From the NCBI GenBank assembly GCA_011525035.1, contig WTIZ01000066.1:59116-113295 (forward strand): a DNA stretch of 54,180 nucleotides, read 5' to 3'. Below, one piece after another: positions 48,291 through 54,180 of the stretch. How positions within the stretch are numbered: the first letter of the stretch is position 1; each line of letters starts with the position of its first letter. The notes under the pieces are model-generated. The model was not told the origin of the DNA and ran no database searches. It worked only from the letters and a program-made list of their open reading frames with translations. This stretch comes from Cryomorphaceae bacterium (GTDB lineage Bacteria; Bacteroidota; Bacteroidia; Flavobacteriales; Schleiferiaceae). The position numbers were made by a program, and so were the translations under genes.

Positions 48291-48968
48291 ATGGCAACAA
48301 TTGAAGTACAAAATGCAAACGTCTTTCAAGGCAAACACCTAGTTCTCACAGACGTAAGCTTTAAAATCGATACCGGTGAATTCGTGTATTTGATTGGCCA
48401 GACGGGCTCTGGAAAAAGCTCACTTTTAAAGACCTTGTACGGTGATCTACCGCTAGAACAGGGCACAGCTACGGTTGCTGGACATACATTGAACGGCTTA
48501 CGCAGCAAAGATATTCCTGCGCTACGCAGAGATATCGGTATTGTATTCCAAGATTTTCAATTGCTCAGTGACCGCAGTGTTGAAGCCAATCTAGACTTTG
48601 TTCTACGCGCCACTGGCTGGAAAGACAAAGACAAGCGCTCGGCGAGAATCGTCGAGGTCCTCACCTTAGTGGGCATGCAGAACAAAAAACACAAGAGCAC
48701 TTTCGAGATCTCAGGCGGTGAGCAACAACGCGTGGCTATCGCCCGTGCTTTATTGAATGCTCCAAAAGTCATCCTCGCTGATGAGCCTACCGGGAATTTA
48801 GACCCTCGCACCTCTGAGGAAATCATGTCATTACTGCTCTCACTGACAGACCAGAATACGGCCGTATTAATGGCCACGCACGACTACCAAATGATCCACA
48901 AATACGCCAACAGAACTTTAAAAGTAAGTGGCGGTAAAGTAGAAGATTCGGTCGTCTCAAACCTGTAA
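48291..48968 (+). CDS. FtsE/LolD-type ABC transporter ATPase
   Basis: A 225-residue ABC ATPase. Walker [10 protein letters not shown] near 36, signature [19 protein letters not shown] near 142, Walker [14 protein letters not shown] near 164 and the [10 protein letters not shown]-loop. The [24 protein letters not shown] segment reads like FtsE, the cell-division partner of FtsX, but LolD and MacB ATPases share these features. No permease is adjacent; the MacB/FtsX-type permease at 12875 is the only one in the window. The gene is followed after four bases by a glycosyltransferase. Confidence 0.88.
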   Translation: MATIEVQNANVFQGKHLVLTDVSFKIDTGEFVYLIGQTGSGKSSLLKTLYGDLPLEQGTATVAGHTLNGLRSKDIPALRRDIGIVFQDFQLLSDRSVEANLDFVLRATGWKDKDKRSARIVEVLTLVGMQNKKHKSTFEISGGEQQRVAIARALLNAPKVILADEPTGNLDPRTSEEIMSLLLSLTDQNTAVLMATHDYQMIHKYANRTLKVSGGKVEDSVVSNL

Positions 48969-48972
48969 GCTT

Positions 48973-49887
48973 TTGAGCAGCTCAACACATACGCTTAGCA
49001 TCTGCATTGCCTCTTACGGCGATGATGTGAGCTCTTTACTCAAAGAACTTGAGCACTGTGCCAAAGGCAACTTGCCGAAAAACTGGTCGATCGAAGTAAT
49101 TATCAGCGACCAACACGCAGAAAAACACCCAATGTCTTCCCTGTGGGAAGCAATGGCAAATTGTCGGTACATTCAAACTAAAACACAGGGACGCAGCGCA
49201 AATAGAAACGGTTTAAGCCAAATGGCTTCTGGAGCATTTTTACTCTTTTTAGATGCAGACGCCCTCCCAAGCTCGGCCGATTTTCTATCGAACTACTGCA
49301 ACGCGGCAGAAGGCGCCGATGTCGTTGTTGGTGGTACGGCATACCAACCGGGTTACAAAAGCAAAGAATTGCGAGTTAAAGTAGGCAAGCGAAAAGAAGA
49401 GATTCAAGCCGCCACAAGAAAGCAACAGCCCTATTCAAGCTTCACGGCCTTTAACTTTCTCATTCGAAAGACGCTCTTTGACCAAATCCAATTTTCCGAG
49501 CAACTCGTCCAATACGGACATGAAGACACCCTCTTCGGCCTGGAATTAAAATACAGACACGCCAAAATCGCGCACATCGACAATCCCGCTTTCCACATGG
49601 GTATTGATTCAGGGGCCGATTTTATGGACAAAACCACAGCCGCTGTCGACGGACTAGCCGACCTAATCGCGGCGGGAAAAATAGATGAAGACGTAAAGCT
49701 CTTTAAGGCCTACAGATCCGTTCAGAAATCAGGTTTTCAATGGGCATTCAAAGCCGCACACATGCTAATTGGGAAACCCCTAAAATCGGGACTTGCCAAT
49801 GGCTTTTTACCTATATTCTTCTTTGATGTCTATAAACTGCTAAGGCTTTGCAGTCACTCTATAAAAATTGGCCGTAGAATGCCTTGA
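48973..49887 (+). CDS. Glycosyltransferase family 2, TTG start
   Basis: A 304-residue GT-A transferase with LSICIASYGDDVSSLLKELE, a diverged donor-binding segment IISDQHAEK, FLLFLDADALPSSADF with the metal-binding DAD motif, and the acceptor-side FIRKTLFDQI..YGHEDTLFGLELKYRHAKI. The C-terminal helix IFFFDVYKLLRL may contact the membrane. No ATG precedes the conserved first strand, so the TTG at 48973, four bases after the FtsE stop, is the likely start. Its last 29 bases overlap the convergent glycosyltransferase 4. Confidence 0.88.
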   Translation: MSSSTHTLSICIASYGDDVSSLLKELEHCAKGNLPKNWSIEVIISDQHAEKHPMSSLWEAMANCRYIQTKTQGRSANRNGLSQMASGAFLLFLDADALPSSADFLSNYCNAAEGADVVVGGTAYQPGYKSKELRVKVGKRKEEIQAATRKQQPYSSFTAFNFLIRKTLFDQIQFSEQLVQYGHEDTLFGLELKYRHAKIAHIDNPAFHMGIDSGADFMDKTTAAVDGLADLIAAGKIDEDVKLFKAYRSVQKSGFQWAFKAAHMLIGKPLKSGLANGFLPIFFFDVYKLLRLCSHSIKIGRRMP

Positions 49888-50959
49888 GCGGAATCTGCTC
49901 TTTTTCCCATGTAAGCGCTTCCTGCGCCACCTTTAAAGCGCTACTATAATCTTCCGCACCCACAGCTTCAATAGCCGACCGCAGGGCCTCGATATTCTCA
50001 GGCTGAACCGTTCGCCCAACACCAAATTCTTCAACAATACGCTTCACTTCAACCACTTTTGAAGTGACTACAGGCGTATTACAATGGATGTAATCAAAGA
50101 GCTTATTCGGCAAAGAATAGCGGTAGTTAATATTCGTATCCTTATCCAGGCTCAAACCCACATCCGCGGCACTTGTGTATTGCAATAACTGTTCATAAGG
50201 CACACGCCCAACAAACTTCACTTTATCTTCCCAACCTCTTTGTTGAACAAGCGTTTGAAGCGCAGGGATAGCATCTCCACTACCTACGAGCAACAGCAAC
50301 CATCCTTCCATTTGCGATACGGCCTCTACCGCCTCTTCCAAGCCTCGGTCCACATTCATGCCCGACCCTTGATTGATGGCTATTTTCACCCCTTCAGGCA
50401 ATCCAAGTTCTGCGCGTGATCTACTTTGAATATCTGGAACGGGGCTGATGTTTCGAAACACCTGAGGACGTTTGCCATAATCTTGTTCGTACAAGTTCGC
50501 TATACTCTCATTGACCGTCCAAATATGCTGGAGACGAGGAAAGACAAATCGCTCAATGCCCAACCAAACACGTTTTACCCAACGGCCCTGAATCTCTGGC
50601 ACGCCACAGAAGTACTCGTGACTGTCATACACCAACGGAATACCAAAGAATCGACTAATCAAAAAATTGGGCAACAACGTATCCAAATCGTTGGCCAACA
50701 ACACCGAGTTACGGTTGCATTCAAACAACAGCTTTAGAAACAAACGCACTTGAAATTCAGCATAAAACAAACCGCCTTTGGTAAACCACAATTTCATGCG
50801 ATCTGTACCATAGTCCCTGTTCAGTTCCTTTGAGGTGGCCAATTCTCGTCCGATCCACTTTACCTCATAGCCCAGGTCTTGCAACAATACAGCGACTTTA
50901 TTCACCCGGTTATCCGTAGTAATGTCGTTGGTCGTTGAAATGAAAATCTTACGCTTCAT
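49859..50959 (-). CDS. Glycosyltransferase family 4-like protein
   Basis: A 366-residue GT-B-fold transferase: an N-terminal Rossmann domain (KIFISTTNDITTDNRVNKVAVLLQDLGYEVKWIG, here in outline; LLANDLDTLLPNF; PLVYDSHEYFCGVPE) and a C-terminal domain with KIAINQGSGMNVDRGLEEAVE, LLLVGSGDA and VGLSLDKDTNINYRYSLPNKLFDYI, whose last part binds the nucleotide sugar. It probably adds a sugar to a surface polymer or lipid. The ATG at 50959 is chosen because a -7 box lies five bases upstream; the longer frame crosses the divergent queA start. Confidence 0.9.
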   Translation of the reverse strand: MKRKIFISTTNDITTDNRVNKVAVLLQDLGYEVKWIGRELATSKELNRDYGTDRMKLWFTKGGLFYAEFQVRLFLKLLFECNRNSVLLANDLDTLLPNFLISRFFGIPLVYDSHEYFCGVPEIQGRWVKRVWLGIERFVFPRLQHIWTVNESIANLYEQDYGKRPQVFRNISPVPDIQSRSRAELGLPEGVKIAINQGSGMNVDRGLEEAVEAVSQMEGWLLLLVGSGDAIPALQTLVQQRGWEDKVKFVGRVPYEQLLQYTSAADVGLSLDKDTNINYRYSLPNKLFDYIHCNTPVVTSKVVEVKRIVEEFGVGRTVQPENIEALRSAIEAVGAEDYSSALKVAQEALTWEKEQIPLKAFYGQFL

Positions 50960-50964
50960 GGCCG

Positions 50965-50972
50965 CAAAGATA
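50965..50972 (-). promoter_or_regulatory. -7 box for the GT4-like gene
   Basis: TATCTTTG on the minus strand, exact TAnnTTTG, lies five bases before the ATG at 50959 and predicts a near-leaderless mRNA. Confidence 0.5.
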
Positions 50973-50984
50973 TTTTGTCCTGAG

Positions 50985-51014
50985 TTGTCGCTAAGGTAGC
51001 GAACCTTATTTTTG
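50985..51014 (+). promoter_or_regulatory. queA promoter
   Basis: TTG (50985-50987), 19 bases, then TATTTTTG (51007-51014): a full match to the Bacteroidota promoter, 20 bases before the ATG at 51035. Confidence 0.72.
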
Positions 51015-51034
51015 CGCTTAGGAAAACGCAACCC

Positions 51035-52213
51035 ATGAAGAAATCGGACTTTATTTACCATCTCCCTCAAGAAAGGATTGCAACGCACCCCTTGTCGCGC
51101 AGGGATGAAAGTCAATTATTGGTTTTCGATGGTACAATACAAGACCACCAATTTTCCCAATTACCTCACCTTCTGCCACAGAGAAGCCAATTGATCTTTA
51201 ACAACACAAAGGTCATTAAAGCACGACTTCGCTTTACAAAAACCGAAGGTGCTAAACCCATAGAAGTTTTCTGCCTCAACCCCTTTGAGCAGAGCGTCGA
51301 AGAGGCGATGGAGGCAAAGAATGAGATTCGCTTCGAATGCATGGTGGGCAATCTGAAACGATGGAAAGACCACCCTCTTCATCTAAAACTCAATGAGGAC
51401 CTAACCCTCACGGCCACCAAAGGCGAACGCTCAGGACAAGGGTTCATTATTTCCTTCACATGGACTGGTTCGTACACTTTTTCCGAGGTTGTAAATATCG
51501 CAGGTCAAATTCCCCTACCGCCGTACATGAACCGAGACGCTGAAGAGGAAGATGTGGAACGCTATCAAACCGTCTACGCTTCGAACAACGGCTCAGTAGC
51601 TGCACCTACGGCTGGCCTACATTTCACACCCAAGGTGTTCCAAGACTTACAGCACCTAGGCCACGAGCGTTTAGAACTCACTCTTCATGTGGGCGCTGGC
51701 ACATTCAAACCCCTCGGCGACGGCGACATCAGCGCCCATGAAATGCACGCAGAAGAAATCATTGTAAGCCGCCAATGGCTTAAAAATTACCTCAATCACG
51801 AAGGGCCGAAATTCGCAGTTGGCACCACGAGCTTACGTACGCTCGAAAGCTGCCACTGGATCGGCGTTAAACTGATGACCACTGGCCGTTTTGAAAACCT
51901 GGGTCAATTCGATGCCTACGAATTAGATCAGAGAATTACCACTTTTCAGGCGTACAGTGCACTACTCGACCATCTTGAAAGCGAAGGCATCTCCTCATTA
52001 GCCCTTCAAACGCAACTTATGATTCGCCCTGGCTACAGCATGAAGTCTACCCAGGGAATCATCACAAACTTCCACCAGCCAGGTTCTACCTTATTGCTAT
52101 TGGTAAGTGCCGGTATAGGCGAATCTTGGAGAGATGTGTACACCCATGCAATGGCCAACAAGTACCGTTTTTTAAGTTACGGAGATTCTTCTCTGCTCTA
52201 CTTCAATCGTTAG
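51035..52213 (+). CDS. queA: S-adenosylmethionine:tRNA ribosyltransferase-isomerase-like protein
   Basis: A 392-residue QueA-family protein. QueA moves the ribosyl part of SAM onto 7-aminomethyl-7-deazaguanine in tRNA to make epoxyqueuosine. Visible are FIYHLPQERIATHPLSRRDESQLLV (in outline), IFNNTKVIKARL, PLPPYMNRDAEEEDVERYQTVYA, APTAGLHFTP and LHVGAGTFKPLG, all family marks. At 392 residues it is longer than E. coli QueA (356). Bacteroidota often carry a QueA and a longer paralog, so this could be the paralog with an untested role. It has its own promoter. Confidence 0.88.
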   Translation: MKKSDFIYHLPQERIATHPLSRRDESQLLVFDGTIQDHQFSQLPHLLPQRSQLIFNNTKVIKARLRFTKTEGAKPIEVFCLNPFEQSVEEAMEAKNEIRFECMVGNLKRWKDHPLHLKLNEDLTLTATKGERSGQGFIISFTWTGSYTFSEVVNIAGQIPLPPYMNRDAEEEDVERYQTVYASNNGSVAAPTAGLHFTPKVFQDLQHLGHERLELTLHVGAGTFKPLGDGDISAHEMHAEEIIVSRQWLKNYLNHEGPKFAVGTTSLRTLESCHWIGVKLMTTGRFENLGQFDAYELDQRITTFQAYSALLDHLESEGISSLALQTQLMIRPGYSMKSTQGIITNFHQPGSTLLLLVSAGIGESWRDVYTHAMANKYRFLSYGDSSLLYFNR

Positions 52214-52271
52214 TAACTAAAGGTTGCTTACATTTTTTGGAACAGCCATGTAAAGGCGAGAATTTAATAGG

Positions 52272-53168
52272 ATGAAAGTCCTTTGTCTCGTTTTACTTTT
52301 TTCAACCCCAATTGCCGGTCAACCTTGGCTTTTCTACAACGTTGAAAATCTGTTTGACACGATACACGACCGAAATTTTCACGATCTCGAATTCACTCCT
52401 GCCGGGAGCAAGAAGTACGGAAGCATCACCTACAGATTGTGCATTCGACAGACCTCAAGAGTGCTTCATATGCTCCAGCAGAGCCACTACCGTGCGCCCA
52501 TAGTTGCGCTATGCGAAGTAGAAAATCGAAGTGTACTCGATGATTTGATTCGCCATCAGGGCATGCGTGTTCACGGGCCATGGAATATCGTTCATTTCGA
52601 CAGTCCCGACTATCGAGGAATTGACTGTGCAGTGCTCTATAACCCGGAGCGCATACAAGTCCTGCAGACCGACCGTATTAGATATTCCAACGACACGCTT
52701 CTAACCAGAGACGCACTATTTGTACGGTATACCATTGACGAGAAGCGGTTCAATCTAGTCGTGGTTCATCTACCATCAAAACGAGGAGGTAGTCGCGAAA
52801 GCCAATGGAAGCGCAACCTGGCCATTTCTGCGGTATTGACCGCTCTAGATTCCTGCATATCCCCCACAATTATTATGGGCGATTTCAACGATCCTTTGAC
52901 GCAAGAATATGGCCCTTCTTGGCACTCGGCTATTCAAATCGGGACCTCTGGCACTTACAAATACCAAGGACGGTGGAATACCATTGATGGCGGTATCGCC
53001 AATTTCCCTGTTCAAGTTCAAGCCTGCGATCTACCGCTGCTACTGCAAAAAGACGCTAAATGGGGAGGCTTAAAGCCCCTTCGGAGGTGGCAAGGCAACT
53101 TTTATAAGAACGGATTCTCAGACCACCTACCCGTTTACTTCTCAGAGGTTGTAGGTATTGGAAAATGA
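52272..53168 (+). CDS. Secreted endonuclease/exonuclease/phosphatase family protein
   Basis: A 298-residue EEP-fold protein with a short signal peptide (MKVLCLVLLFSTPIAGQ). Active-site landmarks are FYNVENLFDT (asparagine), ALCEVENRSV (glutamate), YRGIDCAVLYNP, LVVVHLPSKRGG (histidine), IIMGDFNDPL (Asp/Asn) and FSDHLPVYF (final Asp-His). It is probably an exported nuclease or phosphodiesterase, perhaps for nutrient release. A -7-like box (TACATTTT) lies about 36 bases upstream of the ATG. The promoter of the following lipoprotein gene overlaps its 3' end. Confidence 0.9.
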   Translation: MKVLCLVLLFSTPIAGQPWLFYNVENLFDTIHDRNFHDLEFTPAGSKKYGSITYRLCIRQTSRVLHMLQQSHYRAPIVALCEVENRSVLDDLIRHQGMRVHGPWNIVHFDSPDYRGIDCAVLYNPERIQVLQTDRIRYSNDTLLTRDALFVRYTIDEKRFNLVVVHLPSKRGGSRESQWKRNLAISAVLTALDSCISPTIIMGDFNDPLTQEYGPSWHSAIQIGTSGTYKYQGRWNTIDGGIANFPVQVQACDLPLLLQKDAKWGGLKPLRRWQGNFYKNGFSDHLPVYFSEVVGIGK

Positions 53169-53178
53169 GTTATTTTCG
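53149..53178 (+). promoter_or_regulatory. Probable promoter of the Omp28-like gene
   Basis: TTG (53149-53151), 19 bases, then TATTTTCG (53171-53178; one mismatch to TAnnTTTG), 31 bases before the ATG at 53210. Confidence 0.45.
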
Positions 53179-53209
53179 TAATCAGATCAATAAAGATCGT
53201 AACCGACTT

Positions 53210-54180
53210 ATGAAAAAATTAATTGCCCTTAGTGCCGTAGTAGGCGCTTTATTCATGACCTCTTGTGAGACAGGAGGTGCTGAGCCAGCTCCAGCAACCT
53301 ACCCTGGAGACTCATTGACTGTTACTGATCAGGCTCGTCCTTTAGTAATTGAAACTACTGGCGCATGGTGTCAGTACTGTCCAAATGGTGCCGAAATCAT
53401 GACAATGATTGACGGTGTTCTTGGAGATAGTGTAGTTCTTATAGCTAACCACGTTGGTGATTGGTTTGCCGTTGACAATGCAGCTTCGGGTGCATTCGAC
53501 GACAACTTCCCTACTTCTGGTGTTCCAAACTTCTACGTAAATAACACTGACCAAGGCCAAAACCCTACAGGTGCTGCAGCATCAGCAATCTTTGATGAAG
53601 TTGCTTTCGGTGTAGAGGCAGAGGTTATTGATACAGCAGGTAAATTAGTAGTATACCCACGCATCAAGTGTTTGCAAACTAAAATCGATGAAGTATTCAT
53701 GGTACAATCGTACTTACTACTCAACGGTGTTGTTGCAAAAGACTACGGCAACGGTGTAGATCTAAACCAAGTAAGCTCTCTTCCTAAGGTAACGACAGGA
53801 TCGGGTGCAACACCTACTGTTTGGTCACAAGACGCAGCAGAGATTGCATCAGGAGTGTTCTTGATTGCTTCAGGTACTACTTACACACACGATGAAGCAT
53901 TGTTCGGCCACGCGACTACAGCGGTTAAAGGTTGGACGAAGAGCCCAGACGCTAACGTTGCGGATACTTCTTCAGTAACCTTAGGTCCATGGGGTATGAA
54001 CCTAAGCGACATCAACGCATTGGGCGGTTCTTATGCAGCCGGTGATGTATTTGGTACTCGCTACTCAGCGGTTCAACTCGAAATCACTAAGCCTACCCTA
54101 CCAGCAGGTATGGAAGCTGATTACAGCGTAGCTACAATCATCTGGCAATTGCGCCAAGACGGTTCAGGCGATTACGACTA
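53210..54180 (+). CDS. Omp28-like lipoprotein with a CxxC thioredoxin-like domain, partial
   Basis: An open frame from the ATG at 53210 to the edge of the window (323 complete codons), so the C-terminus is missing. Residues 1-19 are a lipoprotein signal peptide ending in the lipobox FMTSC. From ~44 a thioredoxin-like fold begins: VIETTGAWCQYCPNGAEIM with the CxxC at C54-C57, then VVLIANHVGDWF and FPTSGVPNFYVN with a cis-proline-like GVP. This is the arrangement of Omp28-related Bacteroidota surface lipoproteins. The remainder is beta-rich. A T9SS sorting domain could follow in the missing part but cannot be seen. Confidence 0.85.
   Translation, partial: MKKLIALSAVVGALFMTSCETGGAEPAPATYPGDSLTVTDQARPLVIETTGAWCQYCPNGAEIMTMIDGVLGDSVVLIANHVGDWFAVDNAASGAFDDNFPTSGVPNFYVNNTDQGQNPTGAAASAIFDEVAFGVEAEVIDTAGKLVVYPRIKCLQTKIDEVFMVQSYLLLNGVVAKDYGNGVDLNQVSSLPKVTTGSGATPTVWSQDAAEIASGVFLIASGTTYTHDEALFGHATTAVKGWTKSPDANVADTSSVTLGPWGMNLSDINALGGSYAAGDVFGTRYSAVQLEITKPTLPAGMEADYSVATIIWQLRQDGSGDYD

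Overview
This window looks like a piece of a Bacteroidota chromosome, most likely from the Flavobacteriales. The evidence is a recurrent TAnnTTTG -7 promoter box with no clear Shine-Dalgarno sequences, a type IX secretion C-terminal sorting domain, BshA of the bacillithiol pathway, a GH3/beta-lactamase fusion, a mitochondrial-type aconitase, a DnaX without its zinc module, an Omp28-type lipoprotein and the compact rpsF-rpsR-rplI operon. Coding density is very high. No gap between genes exceeds about 200 bases, five convergent gene pairs overlap at their 3' ends, and several divergent pairs have start codons only 4 to 37 bases apart. I see no tRNA, rRNA, CRISPR array, insertion sequence or prophage.

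Layout. 1-6.1 kb: an MsbA-type exporter and truA (minus), then a phosphodiesterase, purB and a small OB-fold-like membrane protein (plus), and a UMF1-type MFS transporter (minus). 6.2-14.3 kb: a secreted beta-barrel-like protein, aconitase, a T9SS cargo protein, a three-part phosphodiesterase/helical-repeat/sulfotransferase fusion, a MacB-type permease and a tiny membrane protein. 14.3-17.5 kb: the ribosomal protein operon rpsF-rpsR-rplI, divergent from dnaX, which carries a 10-A slippery tract. 17.5-23.3 kb: an outer-membrane-like protein, a surface-glycan island (GT2, a sulfotransferase-GT2 fusion and a divergent sulfotransferase), then lptB and tatC. 23.3-30.7 kb: recQ, an ECF sigma factor, uvrA, a 200-base structured intergenic region with a candidate small RNA, and a tightly divergent SpoU methyltransferase/SUI1 pair. 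30.7-43.2 kb: bshA and GH3-beta-lactamase (minus); a small membrane protein, mutL, two rhomboids and a membrane-anchored EEP phosphodiesterase (plus); a peptide-binding lipoprotein and gyrB (minus). 43.3-54.2 kb: an outer-membrane receptor and a 1025-residue TPR protein, an FtsE-like ATPase, two glycosyltransferases, a QueA-family protein, a secreted EEP nuclease and a truncated Omp28-type lipoprotein.

Functionally the window mixes housekeeping (translation, DNA replication and repair, purine synthesis, TCA cycle) with envelope biogenesis: LPS transport, Tat export, peptidoglycan recycling, and glycan synthesis and sulfation. I do not see a defence island or an obviously new multi-gene system. 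The most unusual signals are regulatory or architectural: the dnaX slippery site with stops in both alternative frames; an intrinsic terminator that is also the signal-peptide coding sequence of the lipoprotein gene after gyrB; the hairpin-rich uvrA downstream region with its own promoter box and terminator; sulfotransferase domains fused to two different catalytic partners; and a MutL whose endonuclease motifs look lost.
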